Source: Aquibium oceanicum | Lineage (GTDB): Bacteria; Pseudomonadota; Alphaproteobacteria; Rhizobiales; Rhizobiaceae | NCBI RefSeq assembly: GCF_001889605.1 | Contig: NZ_CP018171.1 | Location: 3,928,501-3,992,500 of the forward strand | DNA length: 64,000 bases | Direction: 5' to 3' | In this document: positions 43,088 through 52,538 of the stretch, piece after piece | Numbering within the stretch: the stretch's first letter is position 1 | Layout of the letters: each line of letters starts with the position of its first letter | Program-made: the position numbers and the translations under genes | Notes under the pieces: model-generated | What the model saw: only the letters and a program-made list of their open reading frames with translations | What the model was told of the DNA's origin: nothing | Databases searched by the model: none

Positions 43088-44923
43088 ATGCCATCCACGA
43101 CGGCACGACGAAGCATCTGGATCATCGCGGGTCTCGCGGTCGTGCTTCTTGCCGTCGTCGTCTCGATTCCGTTCGTCGCATCCACGCAGATCGTGCGAAA
43201 CCGCATCGCGCACGAGTTGAGCGAATGGAGCGGCTACCGGGTGATCCTTCGTGGCGCGCCGCGCATCCGCGTCTGGCCTGCTTTCGAGGCCGACCTGCAG
43301 GATGTCGCCTTCCTCGAATGGGGCACCAGCGATGCGCCTGCCATCCTGCAGGCGGACCGCATCGAGATAGACCTGTCGGCGATCGCGGCCCTGCGCGGCG
43401 ACATCGCCTTTTCCGAGATCACCGTGCTGCGTCCGGTACTGCGGGTCGCCGCCTCCCCCGACGGCATCGTTCTGCCCGCCGCGCCCGGCGGAAGCAGGAT
43501 GGTGCGCGCCATCAACACCGCACGGGCGCTGGTCGACGCCAATCCGGCCGAGCCCGACATTTCCATGATGCCATCCGACGCGTTCGGCACCATCGAGTTC
43601 ACGGACGGCCGCGTGCTGCTCGTGGAAGGGGAGGGAGAGCGCGAGATCCTCTCCAGCATCACCGGCCGAGCCGCCTGGCCCGCGCTCAACCGCTCGGGCA
43701 ACCTCGCGGCCAACGCGATCTGGCGCGGCGAGGCCCTGACGATCGACATCTCCGCGCAGCAGCCGCTGGCGCTCTTTGCCGGCGGCAACTCGCGCGTGAC
43801 GGCCTCGCTGGCGTCGGCGCCGCTGACCGGTAGCTTCGATGGTCTGGCGACCGTCTCGAAGAGCGGCTTCGTCGACGGGACCGTCAAGCTCTCCTCCCCC
43901 TCGCTCCGGCGGGCGCTGGAATGGTCCAAGACCGATATCCAGCCCGGAGCGGCGGTCGGATCGGCTTCGATCTCCGGCCGCCTCATCGGCGATTCGCTTC
44001 GGATGAAGATCGAGGACGCGCAACTGGCTCTCGGTGGACATCCCGGCAACGGCCTCCTGGAGTTCTCGCTGGCGAACGGCATCCCGGCGGTCTCGGGAAC
44101 CCTCGCGTTCCAGTCCTTCGATGCCTACTCCTTCATCTCCGCCTTCATCCGCCTGCCGGGAGACGGTGCGCGCTGGTCGGACGAAATGGATGTGGCCTTC
44201 ACCCGGCAGGTAAACCTCGACCTGCGCCTCTCGGCTGCGAACGCGGTCGTCGGTCCCGTGACGATGACGGATGTCGCGGCGACCGCCCAGGTGAAGGATG
44301 GGCTCGCCGCCTTCGATATCTCCGATGCGACGATCTTCGGCGGCACGCTCCAGACCGGCTTTCGGATCGACACGCAGGCCGACCACAACGGTACGGAAGT
44401 GAGGATGCTAGCCAGCGACATCGACTTGCAGGCCGCGGCAAGTGCGATCGGGTCGATCCTCCCGCTGCCCAAGAGCAAGGGCACGATCTCGGTCGCGCTG
44501 AAAGGCCCGAAATCCAGCTGGGAGCAACTCGCCCAAACGCTCAGCGGAACCGTCTCGCTAAAACTCGGTCCCGGCAGTCTCGAGGGCCTCGACCTCTCAG
44601 CGTTCATCGCGCGCGCCGAACAAGGCGGTTTCTTCGCGTTGAACGAGGTTCCCGCTGGCGTCATTCCGTTCGAGTCGGCCGAGTTCCGCGCTGCCGTGTC
44701 CGGCGGAACGGCCCGGCTCGAACTCGCAAGGGCGACGCTGCCGGAAAAGACCGTCTCGTTCACCGGCATCATTCCGTATGTCGGGCACGGGCTGGCGCTT
44801 TCCGGCCTGATCTCGTCGAAGGAGTCCGCCGCGCCCAAGCAGGCGCCCGCCTCCTTTTTCGTCGGCGGTTCGTGGGATGCACCCTTCGTATCACCCATCA
44901 TTCGGTCTTTTCCGATCGAATGA
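43088..44923 (+). CDS. AsmA family protein
   Basis: This 611-residue protein has one N-terminal membrane anchor ([20 protein letters not shown], residues 10-29), an AsmA_N region ([33 protein letters not shown]), and a C-terminal AsmA_2-like beta-rich region ([23 protein letters not shown]). AsmA-like proteins span the periplasm and are linked to lipid transport to the outer membrane. It diverges from the acetoacetyl-CoA synthetase gene; the two are probably unrelated in function. Confidence 0.87.
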   Translation: MPSTTARRSIWIIAGLAVVLLAVVVSIPFVASTQIVRNRIAHELSEWSGYRVILRGAPRIRVWPAFEADLQDVAFLEWGTSDAPAILQADRIEIDLSAIAALRGDIAFSEITVLRPVLRVAASPDGIVLPAAPGGSRMVRAINTARALVDANPAEPDISMMPSDAFGTIEFTDGRVLLVEGEGEREILSSITGRAAWPALNRSGNLAANAIWRGEALTIDISAQQPLALFAGGNSRVTASLASAPLTGSFDGLATVSKSGFVDGTVKLSSPSLRRALEWSKTDIQPGAAVGSASISGRLIGDSLRMKIEDAQLALGGHPGNGLLEFSLANGIPAVSGTLAFQSFDAYSFISAFIRLPGDGARWSDEMDVAFTRQVNLDLRLSAANAVVGPVTMTDVAATAQVKDGLAAFDISDATIFGGTLQTGFRIDTQADHNGTEVRMLASDIDLQAAASAIGSILPLPKSKGTISVALKGPKSSWEQLAQTLSGTVSLKLGPGSLEGLDLSAFIARAEQGGFFALNEVPAGVIPFESAEFRAAVSGGTARLELARATLPEKTVSFTGIIPYVGHGLALSGLISSKESAAPKQAPASFFVGGSWDAPFVSPIIRSFPIE

Positions 44924-44925
44924 TT

Positions 44926-44946
44926 GGCGGAACTACCGCCGCAATT
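44926..44946 (+). terminator. Weak hairpin after the AsmA gene
   Basis: GGCGG (44926-44930) and CCGCC (44936-44940) pair around AACTA, directly after the AsmA stop, followed by GCAATTTT. The stem is short and the T-run weak, so termination is only possible. Confidence 0.35.
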
Positions 44947-45059
44947 TTCAAAAATACCGCGAATCGCTATAGGCTTCCGCGACCATCGGCGCGATTGAAC
45001 GATCGCTCCACGCGCGCGGCAACGGAACCCGTACGTGGATTTGTCTCAAAGGGGCGAGA

Positions 45060-45302
45060 TTGCTGCGTCTGGCTTCGGCAACGTTGAAGATCATCTTCGT
45101 GTCGCTGATCACCGGCGCGGGGCTTTCGGCGCTGGACGTCACCGCTGCGGACATCCTGATGGAAATGGGCCTGACACCGGAGAACGTGCTCGCGCTTCTC
45201 GAACGTGGGGTCTCATGGGCAGTGCCGAACATCGTGCTCGGCTCGATGGTCATCGTGCCCGTATGGCTCGTGATCTACCTGCTGAAACCACCGAGAGGCT
45301 GA
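45060..45302 (+). CDS. Small DUF6460-like membrane protein
   Basis: This 80-residue protein has two hydrophobic helices, TLKIIFVSLITGAGLSAL at about residues 8-25 and IVLGSMVIVPVWLVIYLL at about 58-75, joined by a linker with LMEMGLTPENVLALLERG. The layout (short N-terminal helix, amphipathic linker, GAxVVxPxWLxxxL helix) matches DUF6460 proteins of alphaproteobacteria as I remember them. The start is a TTG at 45060 with AAGGGG upstream. The role is unknown. Confidence 0.68.
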   Translation: MLRLASATLKIIFVSLITGAGLSALDVTAADILMEMGLTPENVLALLERGVSWAVPNIVLGSMVIVPVWLVIYLLKPPRG

Positions 45303-45311
45303 ACGGCGCGA

Positions 45312-46130
45312 TCAGTTCCGCTGCGCCGCCTGTTCGTCGCGCTGGCGCTGGACTTCGCGGCTCTTGTTGACGATGGACGCGACCAGAACGCCTGTGGCGA
45401 CGACCGCGATCAGCAGCGTGCACGCGGCGTTGATCTCGGGCGTGACGCCGAGCCGCACCTGGCTGTAGATCTTCATCGGCAGCGTCGTCGCCCCTGGTCC
45501 GGAGGTGAAGCTCGCGATCACCAAGTCGTCGAGCGACAGCGTGAAGGCGAGCATCCAGCCGGAGATGATGGCGGGCAGGATGACCGGCAGGGTGATGGCG
45601 AAGAAAGTCTTCACCGGCGTCGCCCCGAGGTCCATCGCCGCCTCTTCCAGCGACCGGTCGAAGGTGATCAGGCGCGACTGCACCACCACCGCCACGAAGC
45701 ACATCGAGAAGGTGATGTGCGCAAGCGTCACGGTGACGAAGCCGCGGTCGAAACCGATCGCGACGAAGAGCAGCAGCAGCGACAGACCGGTTATCACCTC
45801 GGGCATGACCAGCGGCGCGAACACCATGCCCGAAAACAGGACGCGGCCGCGGAAGCGTGTGTAGCGGGTAAGCGCGAGTGCGGCGAGCGTGCCGAGCACC
45901 GTTGCGAAGCTCGCCGAGATGAAGCCGACGCGGGCCGTCACCCAGGCCGCGTCGATCAGGCCCTGGTTGCGGAACAGTTCCCCGTACCATTTCGTCGAGA
46001 ACCCGGCCCATACCGTGACGAGCTTGGACTCGTTGAAGGAGAAGATGATGAGCAGAACGATCGGCAGATAGAGGAAGGCGAATCCGAGGACGACCGAGGC
46101 GATGTTGAAGCGGGACCACGTGGTGTTCAT
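45312..46130 (-). CDS. potI: Putrescine ABC transporter permease PotI
   Basis: This 272-residue permease has about six hydrophobic helices and the coupling loop LEEAAMDLGATPVKTFFAITLP near residue 165. It also has a TWSRFNIASVVLGFAFLYLPI start and NESKLVTVWAGFSTKWYGELF, typical of the PotC/PotI family. It pairs with PotH to form the polyamine channel. It is the last gene of the potFGHI operon and is convergent with the DUF6460-like gene (9 bases). Confidence 0.92.
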   Translation of the reverse strand: MNTTWSRFNIASVVLGFAFLYLPIVLLIIFSFNESKLVTVWAGFSTKWYGELFRNQGLIDAAWVTARVGFISASFATVLGTLAALALTRYTRFRGRVLFSGMVFAPLVMPEVITGLSLLLLFVAIGFDRGFVTVTLAHITFSMCFVAVVVQSRLITFDRSLEEAAMDLGATPVKTFFAITLPVILPAIISGWMLAFTLSLDDLVIASFTSGPGATTLPMKIYSQVRLGVTPEINAACTLLIAVVATGVLVASIVNKSREVQRQRDEQAAQRN

Positions 46131-46140
46131 CGCGGCGCCC

Positions 46141-47109
46141 TCACCTGCCCTTTTCCTGCGCGCGCGCCTGCGCCTGCTGGAACAGCATGATCGGCACGAC
46201 GAGCAGCAGGAGCAGGATCACGGCCACCGCCGAGGAGACCGGCCAGTCGCGGTTGTTGAAGAACTCGTTCCACAGCGTCTTGCCGATCATCAGCGTCTGC
46301 GACCCTCCGAGCAGGTCGGGGATGACGAACTCGCCCATTGCCGGGATAAAGACCAGCATCGAACCGGCCACGACGCCCGGCAGCGCCAGTGGAAAGGTGA
46401 TCTTCCAGAAGGCCGAGATCGGTGGGCAGCCGAGGTCCTGCGCCGCCTCGATCAGCGAATAGTCCATCTTCTCCAGCGCCGAGTAGAGCGGCAGCACCAT
46501 GAAGGGGAGATAGGAGTAGACGATGCCGATGTAGATCGCCGTGTGGGTGTTGAGGATGAGCAGCGGCTCGTCGATGATACCGGTCCACATCAGGAACTGG
46601 TTGAGGAGGCCTTCGGGCTTCAGGATGCCGATCCAGGCGTAGACACGGATCAGGAAGCTCGTCCAGAACGGCAGGATCACCAGCATCAAGAGCGTCGGGC
46701 GCAACGAGGTCGGTGCGCGCGCCATGCCGTAGGCGATGGGGAAGCCGATGGCCAGCGTGAGCACGGTCGAGACCGCGGCGATCACGATGCTCGAGACGTA
46801 GGCGTTGAAATAGAGCGCGTCCCCGGTCAGCCATAGGTAGTTGTCGAGGGTCAGCTCGCCGAGATTGGCGAAGAAACCCGAAATGCCATCCTCCAGTCCG
46901 AAAACCGGCAGGTAGGGCGGCATGGCGATAGCCGTGGTTGACAGCGAAATCTTGAAGACGATCAGGAAAGGGACGAGGAAGAAGACGACGAGCCAGAGAT
47001 AGGGGACGAGGATGACGAGGCGGTTGCCGATCGCCCTGCCGATCCCTCCCGCGGTCGGAGCCGCCGCGCTGTCCGATCCGATCCCGTCCGATACGCTCGA
47101 CTGTGCCAT
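46141..47109 (-). CDS. potH: Putrescine ABC transporter permease PotH
   Basis: This 322-residue permease starts with a polar tail and then VILVPYLWLVVFFLVPFLIV near residue 33. Other segments are FWTSFLIRVYAWIGILKPEG near 155 and the coupling loop LIEAAQDLGCPPISAFWKITFP near 225. These are hallmarks of PotB/PotH. It is encoded between potG and potI with short gaps (4 and 10 bases). Confidence 0.93.
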   Translation of the reverse strand: MAQSSVSDGIGSDSAAAPTAGGIGRAIGNRLVILVPYLWLVVFFLVPFLIVFKISLSTTAIAMPPYLPVFGLEDGISGFFANLGELTLDNYLWLTGDALYFNAYVSSIVIAAVSTVLTLAIGFPIAYGMARAPTSLRPTLLMLVILPFWTSFLIRVYAWIGILKPEGLLNQFLMWTGIIDEPLLILNTHTAIYIGIVYSYLPFMVLPLYSALEKMDYSLIEAAQDLGCPPISAFWKITFPLALPGVVAGSMLVFIPAMGEFVIPDLLGGSQTLMIGKTLWNEFFNNRDWPVSSAVAVILLLLLVVPIMLFQQAQARAQEKGR

Positions 47110-47113
47110 CGCC

Positions 47114-48256
47114 CTACCGCGTCAGGACGACGCCGGCGTCCGGCGTAAAGGAAATCCAGGCACGGTCGTTCCAGCTCAGCTGGTCGTCGGTGAGGCGGGC
47201 GCTGTTGAGGGCGCTCGCCTTGACGACCTGCCCATCGGCCAGACGAACATGGTAGACGGTCATGTCGCCGAGATAGGCCAGGTCGAAGATCTCGCCCTCC
47301 ATGACATTGGGCGTGCCCTCGGCAGGCGGGCGCGGCGAGACCTTGATCTTCTCCGGCCGTATGGCAAAGGCGATTTCGCCGGTGCCGACATGATCGGGCG
47401 CGTTCTCCACCAGGATCTGCGCACCGCTCGCCCCGGTGATCCGCAGGTTCGAACCCTCGCGCCCCGCCACGCTGCCTTCAAGCAGGTTCACGGTTCCGAC
47501 GAAACCGGCCACGAAGCGCGAGGCCGGTGCCTCGTAGACCTCGGCCGGTGTCGCCACCTGCATCACCTCGCCCTTGTCGAGGATGGCGATGCGGTCGGCC
47601 ATGGTCATGGCCTCCTCCTGGTCGTGCGTCACGACCACGAAGGTGAGGCCGAGATTCTGCTGCAGGTCCATCAGCTCGAACTGGGTTTCCTCGCGCAGCT
47701 TCTTGTCGAGCGCGCCGAGCGGCTCGTCCAGCAGCAGCACCTTCGGCCGCTTGGCAACGGAGCGGGCGAGCGCCACGCGCTGGCGCTGTCCGCCGGAAAG
47801 CTGATGCGGCTTGCGCTTGGCGAAGGCCTCGAGCTTGACCAGCTTCAGCATCTCGGCCACCCGCTCGGCGATCTGCGCCTTGGGCATTCCGTCCTGCTTG
47901 AGCCCGAAGGCGACGTTCTGCTCCACGCTCATGTGGGGGAACAGCGCGTAGGACTGGAACATCATGTTGACCGGACGGCGGTAGGGCGGGATGCCGCGCA
48001 GGTCCTGCCCGTCGAGCAGGATGCGCCCCGACGTCGGCTCCTCGAAGCCGGCGAGCATCCTGAGCAGCGTGGACTTGCCGCAGCCGGAAGCGCCGAGCAG
48101 GGCGAAGAACTCACGCTCGTAGATTTCAAGCGAGAGGTTGTTGACGGCGGTGAAGTCGCCGAACCGCTTGGTAATGTTTTCGAAGGAAATGTAGGGCTTG
48201 CCGGCCGGATCGGCCCACGGCGCGAAGCTTCTGCGAATGCTGCCGAGCGATTTCAT
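47114..48256 (-). CDS. potG: Putrescine ABC transporter ATPase PotG
   Basis: This 380-residue ATPase has Walker A GASGCGKST at 55-63, signature LSGGQRQRVALARSVAKRP near 155, Walker B KVLLLDEPLGALDKKLRE and a C-terminal TOBE regulatory domain (EIAFAIRPEKIKVSPRPP, AYLGDMTVYHVRL). The start at 48256 gives MKSLGSIRRSFAPWADP, usual for PotG; the frame beyond this lies in the hairpin region. It powers PotHI. Confidence 0.94.
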   Translation of the reverse strand: MKSLGSIRRSFAPWADPAGKPYISFENITKRFGDFTAVNNLSLEIYEREFFALLGASGCGKSTLLRMLAGFEEPTSGRILLDGQDLRGIPPYRRPVNMMFQSYALFPHMSVEQNVAFGLKQDGMPKAQIAERVAEMLKLVKLEAFAKRKPHQLSGGQRQRVALARSVAKRPKVLLLDEPLGALDKKLREETQFELMDLQQNLGLTFVVVTHDQEEAMTMADRIAILDKGEVMQVATPAEVYEAPASRFVAGFVGTVNLLEGSVAGREGSNLRITGASGAQILVENAPDHVGTGEIAFAIRPEKIKVSPRPPAEGTPNVMEGEIFDLAYLGDMTVYHVRLADGQVVKASALNSARLTDDQLSWNDRAWISFTPDAGVVLTR

Positions 48257-48293
48257 GGGTTCCCCAGATTGCGCGCTTGCCCCGAAAGCGAAA

Positions 48294-48315
48294 CCCCCGG
48301 CGCTTGCGCCAGGGG
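48294..48315 (-). terminator. Stem-loop between potF and potG
   Basis: CCCCCGGCGC (48294-48303) and GCGCCAGGGG (48306-48315) pair with one mismatch around a 2-base turn. It lies 3' of the binding-protein gene, and no T-run follows. It probably protects the potF message or partly terminates transcription so that PotF is made in excess. Confidence 0.55.
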
Positions 48316-48330
48316 CTGGTTGAGCAGGAT

Positions 48331-49422
48331 CTATTGGCCGGTCACGACCCTCGTCCATATCCGCGTCACCAGGCGCTGCGTTCTCGCGTCCAGCGGGACC
48401 GTGGTGAAGAGGTTGTTCAGGGTCTCCTCGTCCGGATAGACTGCCGGATCGCCGATCACCTCTTCGTCCAGGAGTTCCTGCGAGGCCTTATTGCCGTTGG
48501 CGTAATAGACATAGTTCGAAGCCTTGGCGATCACGTCCGCCCGCATGATGTAGTTCAAGAACTCGTGCGCTTCCTCGACATGCGGCGCATCGGCGGGGAC
48601 GGCCATCTGGTCAAACCACATCTGGGCGCCTTCCTTCGGGATCGAGTAGTCGATGGCCACGCCCTGATCGGCCTCGGCGGCGCGGTCCCGTGCCTGGAAC
48701 ATGTCACCCGACCATCCGACGGCCAGGCAGATGTCGCCGTTGGCGAGCGCGTTGATGTACTCGGACGAGTGGAACTTGCGGATGGAGGGCCGGATGCTCA
48801 GCAGCAGTTCCTCCGCCTTCCCGAGTTCGTCCGGATCTGTCGTGTTCGGGTCGAGGCCGAGATAGTTGAGCGCGGCCGGGATCATCTCGGCCGGCGCGTC
48901 GAGCATGTAGACGCCGCAGTCGGCGAGCTTGGCCAGCTTCTCCGGATCGAACACCACGTCCCAGCTGTCGATCTTCTCGATGCCGAGCGCATCCTGCACC
49001 TTGTTGACGTTGTAGCCGATGCCGGTGGTGCCCCACATGTAGTTGATCGAGTAGTCGTTGCCCGGATCGTACTTCTCGGTGCGACTGGCGATGACGTCCC
49101 ACATGTTCGACAGGTTCGACAGCTTGGACTTGTCGAGCTTCTGGAAGACGCCTGCCTGGATCTGGCGGGCAAGGAAGGTTCCGGTTGGCACCACGACGTC
49201 GTAGCCGGTGCCGCCGGCGAGCAGTTTGGTCTCGAGAATCTCGTTGGAATCGAAGACGTCGTAGACGACCTTGATGCCGGTCTCCTTGGTGAACTCCTCC
49301 AGGATGGAATCGTCGATGTAGTCCGACCAGTTGTAGACATTGACGACGCGGTCCTGCGCGTGCGCGGAGTAGGTCAGCGCCGCGAGCGACGTCGCGGCCA
49401 GCAGATAGCCCCATCTGTTCAT
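48331..49422 (-). CDS. potF: Putrescine-binding periplasmic protein PotF
   Basis: This 363-residue protein has a signal peptide (MNRWGYLLAATSLAALTYSAHA) followed by RVVNVYNWSDYIDDSILEEF and ETGIKVVYDVFDSNEILETKLLAGG. WSDYID and DSNE are ligand-binding segments of PotF/PotD proteins. It captures putrescine or a related polyamine for PotGHI. It is the first gene of the operon, 124 bases after the puuA-like gene, which is also on the minus strand. Confidence 0.94.
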   Translation of the reverse strand: MNRWGYLLAATSLAALTYSAHAQDRVVNVYNWSDYIDDSILEEFTKETGIKVVYDVFDSNEILETKLLAGGTGYDVVVPTGTFLARQIQAGVFQKLDKSKLSNLSNMWDVIASRTEKYDPGNDYSINYMWGTTGIGYNVNKVQDALGIEKIDSWDVVFDPEKLAKLADCGVYMLDAPAEMIPAALNYLGLDPNTTDPDELGKAEELLLSIRPSIRKFHSSEYINALANGDICLAVGWSGDMFQARDRAAEADQGVAIDYSIPKEGAQMWFDQMAVPADAPHVEEAHEFLNYIMRADVIAKASNYVYYANGNKASQELLDEEVIGDPAVYPDEETLNNLFTTVPLDARTQRLVTRIWTRVVTGQ

Positions 49423-49546
49423 AATGTCGTTCTCCTCTGTTGCCCCGTTTCCCGGCTCGCCTGGCAGAGTCCCTTCGGCCGGGTATGATTGGAAAGCCTA
49501 TTGGCGTTTTTGCAATGCGACAAGCGGCAAATTCCCAGCCTGCCGC

Positions 49547-51016
49547 TCAAAGGTAGGTCGAGCGCTCCAGAGGCGTGATCTCGCTCCAGAAAGCCATGAT
49601 TTCCGCGCGCTTGAGGTCACGATAGACCTTGGCGAGAAGCGGTCCGAGAGCGCGGTCCACGAAGCCGCTCTTTGCCGCCAATTGGAGCGCGTCGTCCATG
49701 TCGTCCGGCAGCGAGAGACCGTCCTCGTCGTAGGCGTTTCCTTCCACGGGCGGCGGCGGCGTCAGCCCGCCTTCGATGCCCTCCACCATGCCCTGGATGA
49801 GTGCTGCCATCACGAGGTAGGGATTGGCGTCGGCCCCGGCGATCCGGTGTTCGACGCGGCGGTTGGACTCGTTGGAAACCGGTATGCGCAGCGCCACCGA
49901 GCGGTTGTTCTCGGCCCACACCGCGCGTGTCGGCGCATAGGAGCCCGGCGTGATGCGACGGAAGCCGTTCCAGGTGTTGATGAACAGGAGCAGCGATTCC
50001 GGCATCGTCAGGAGCAGGCCGGCGACCGCCGATTCCAGCGTCTTGCGGCCGTTCGGACCGGCGAAGACGTTCTTTCCGTCGGGCCCGAGGATGGATGCAT
50101 GTACGTGCATGCCGTTGCCCGCATACTCCAGGAACGGCTTTGCCATGAACGTCGCCTGAAGACCGTGCGCCCGGGCGCAGCCGGTCACGATGCGTCTGAG
50201 CATGATGACGTCGTCGGCGGCGCGTAGCGGATCCCCGCGATGCTTCAGGTTGACCTCGAACTGCCCGGGTGCGGCTTCCTTGATGATCGTGTCGATCGGC
50301 AGGCGCTGCTCGTCGGCGGCGTCGCGGATCATGTCGAAGAGTTCGGCATGCTCGGCCAGATCGTCCAGTCCGTACATGCGCAGGCGGTCCGGGCCAGCGA
50401 CCGCCCCCACCGGACCGGGCATGCCGTCATCCCAGTCGATCTCGGGATCGAGCAGGTAGAATTCGAGCTCGAAGGCGACGACGGGGAAGAACCCCTTCGC
50501 GTTCGCTTCCGCGACCTTCTTCTTCAGCACCTGCCGGGGGTCGGCCAGATAGGGCTCGCCCTCCGGCGTGAACGTCTGGAGCAGGACCTGCGCGGTCTTT
50601 CGCTTCGCCCATGGAACGATCGAGAGAGACCCTCGCGTTGCGCGGCAGTAGCCGTCCTTGTCGCCGGTCTCGATGTGGAGCCCGGTCTCGCTGACCTCCC
50701 TGCCCCACACGTCCAGTCCATGGAGCGACATGGGGAAGTTGACGCCCTCCTGGAACGCCTTCTTCAGCGCGTCTCCCGGCGCCCATTTCCCGCGGATGAC
50801 GCCGTTGGGGTCGACGAGCAGGAATTCCACCGCCTCGATGTCGGGGTGTTTCGCGATGAAGGCGCGGTATTCGTTCTCGTGGTCGGGAGAGATGAAGGAG
50901 GAAATCTCGTCGTCCCCTGGGGAAGCGGTCCCGTCGTCAGGGGCGTCTGCCGTGGCGCGAGTGTCGGGGAGCGGTTTTGTACCGGCGAGCACGGCACCGG
51001 GATCCGAGAAGGGCAA
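49547..51016 (-). CDS. puuA: Gamma-glutamylpolyamine synthetase (PuuA-like, copy 1)
   Basis: This 489-residue protein has the glutamine synthetase fold: beta-grasp N-domain (IEAVEFLLVDPNGVIRGKW), then the catalytic core with FELEFYLLDPEIDWDD, PGQFEVNLKHRGDPLRAADD, GNGMHVHASI and NRRVEHRIAGADANPYLVMA. It lacks the adenylylation loop of GlnA. Next to potFGHI, the best reading is PuuA, which joins glutamate to putrescine. A related enzyme (copy 2) is encoded near 58 kb. The first 50 residues are a polar extension of low conservation, so the start could be further in. Confidence 0.88.
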   Translation of the reverse strand: MPFSDPGAVLAGTKPLPDTRATADAPDDGTASPGDDEISSFISPDHENEYRAFIAKHPDIEAVEFLLVDPNGVIRGKWAPGDALKKAFQEGVNFPMSLHGLDVWGREVSETGLHIETGDKDGYCRATRGSLSIVPWAKRKTAQVLLQTFTPEGEPYLADPRQVLKKKVAEANAKGFFPVVAFELEFYLLDPEIDWDDGMPGPVGAVAGPDRLRMYGLDDLAEHAELFDMIRDAADEQRLPIDTIIKEAAPGQFEVNLKHRGDPLRAADDVIMLRRIVTGCARAHGLQATFMAKPFLEYAGNGMHVHASILGPDGKNVFAGPNGRKTLESAVAGLLLTMPESLLLFINTWNGFRRITPGSYAPTRAVWAENNRSVALRIPVSNESNRRVEHRIAGADANPYLVMAALIQGMVEGIEGGLTPPPPVEGNAYDEDGLSLPDDMDDALQLAAKSGFVDRALGPLLAKVYRDLKRAEIMAFWSEITPLERSTYL

Positions 51017-51097
51017 GATGAGCCTGTGTGTTTGTTTCCGATGACCTAAGCTGCCCTTCCCCTCACAAGCTTGTCAATGCTCGGCCCGATGGCTTCG

Positions 51098-52045
51098 TCA
51101 GTTCGGCGACGGCATGCCGGTGACCCCCGGCTTGGCGGGACGGCTCTGCCGGTGGAACTCGATTCCGATGTGGACGAGGAGCGCGGCGAAGACCACGCTG
51201 CCGCCCAGGATCGTGCGCGACGACGGCAGTTCGCCATGGATGAGCCAGACCCATACCGGGCCGAGCAGCGTCTCGAACGTGCCGAGCAGCGCGGCATAGG
51301 CTGCCGGAATCAGCCTCGCGCCGGTTGCGAAGAGCGCCAGTCCCAGCCCGAGGTTCAGCGCGCCGAAGGCGAAGAGGAATCCCATGTCCGATCCCGAGAC
51401 GGCGAGCGACCCCGCCTGCGTGAAGGCGAAGGCCGCCGCGATCACCGTTCCCAGGCAGGTCGCCGGCGTCATGCGAACATGGGCGTAGCGGCGGGTGATG
51501 ACGGTTGCGACGGAGAAGACCACGGCGATCAGCACCGCCAGCCCGTCGCCGATCGGAGAGACGTTTCCGTCCAGCGAATCCGAGACCATCACCGCGACAC
51601 CGATGATGACGGCCGCGATCGCCGCCCAGGTGGAGCGGGAGACACGTTCGCCGAAGAGCAGGAAGGCAAGCAGAGCCGCGATCAACGGTACGCCGGCTTG
51701 CATGAGCAGGATGTTCGCCACGGTCGTATAGGAGAGCGCCACGACGAACGACGTCGAGGCTATGGCGAAGCAACAGGCGACCGCCAGACCCGGTATGCCC
51801 ATCGACCGGAACAGCGCCGCCATGCCGCGAGCGCCGTCGCGCCACAACATGAAGCCGACCAGGAAAGCAGCCGCCCAGGCCGACCGCCAGAAGACGGTGG
51901 TCCACGGGTCCGCGTTCTCGACGAAACGCCCGATGGCGCCTCCGAAACTCCAGGCGAGCGCCGACAGGAAGACGAGCAGAAGCCCGATGCGCTCCTCGCG
52001 CGCCGGCTGCGTCGATAAGGCAGGGAAAGGTTGCGCACGAGCCAT
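51098..52045 (-). CDS. EamA/DMT-family transporter
   Basis: This 315-residue protein has ten hydrophobic helices in two EamA halves. The first begins IGLLLVFLSALAWSFGGAIG near residue 21, and the second begins GDGLAVLIAVVFSVATVITR near 155. SKATIxxG-like loops are GERVSRSTWAAIAAVIIGV and GELPSSRTILGGSVVF. The family exports metabolites such as amino acids. The start at 52045 (MARAQPFPAL) is preferred for normal length; the frame is open to 52120. The ligand is unknown. The gene is 81 bases upstream of puuA on the same strand. Confidence 0.85.
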   Translation of the reverse strand: MARAQPFPALSTQPAREERIGLLLVFLSALAWSFGGAIGRFVENADPWTTVFWRSAWAAAFLVGFMLWRDGARGMAALFRSMGIPGLAVACCFAIASTSFVVALSYTTVANILLMQAGVPLIAALLAFLLFGERVSRSTWAAIAAVIIGVAVMVSDSLDGNVSPIGDGLAVLIAVVFSVATVITRRYAHVRMTPATCLGTVIAAAFAFTQAGSLAVSGSDMGFLFAFGALNLGLGLALFATGARLIPAAYAALLGTFETLLGPVWVWLIHGELPSSRTILGGSVVFAALLVHIGIEFHRQSRPAKPGVTGMPSPN

Positions 52046-52164
52046 TCGAACACCGAAGCCAGGAACATCAGGCGGAAGCATGATCGCCAGGCCGCGGCTA
52101 GCGCCAGCGGCGGTACGCACGTGATCCAGACGGACTGGCTTTGTTAGCTATCAGTCCGGTTGGA

Positions 52165-52446
52165 TCAGCGCAGGATTTCGAAACCGGACGGAGTATCGCC
52201 ATTGTCGTCTTCCTCTACCTCCACATGCTCGACGCGGGCGCCGGGTGGTCCGTGCCGCAGGCGTTCGAGCATCCGGCCGACGGCATCCTCCGATCCGTGC
52301 AGCAGTGCCTGCACCGAGCCGTCGTCCTCGTTGCGGACCCAGCCGGTTATCCCGAGCTTCCGCGCCTCCTGCTGCGTCCACCAGCGGAAACCCACGCCCT
52401 GCACGTGGCCCGCGACGCGCACTCTCACCGTCCTGACATCAGACAT
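52165..52446 (-). CDS. acyP: Acylphosphatase
   Basis: This 93-residue protein has the acylphosphatase signature VRVAGHVQGVGFRWWTQQEA, with catalytic Arg21, and GITGWVRNEDDGSVQALLHG, with catalytic Asn39. It hydrolyses acyl phosphates. Length is exactly normal for AcyP. The ATG at 52446 starts MSDVRTVRVRV. It is divergent from the quinone reductase gene, 92 bases away. Confidence 0.94.
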   Translation of the reverse strand: MSDVRTVRVRVAGHVQGVGFRWWTQQEARKLGITGWVRNEDDGSVQALLHGSEDAVGRMLERLRHGPPGARVEHVEVEEDDNGDTPSGFEILR

Positions 52447-52538
52447 CGCTCTTCTCCTCGATTTCGAACCTGTCGTCCTGTGGCGGTCGAGGCAAGCCCC
52501 CTGTAAGAAGGCATATCGAACGAAGACGGAGGAACGCG

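Noticed and set aside
42911-44386. Upstream extension of acetoacetyl-CoA synthetase by about 490 residues
   Set aside because: It is antisense to the AsmA gene, has no synthetase features, and the family start [11 protein letters not shown] lies at 42910.
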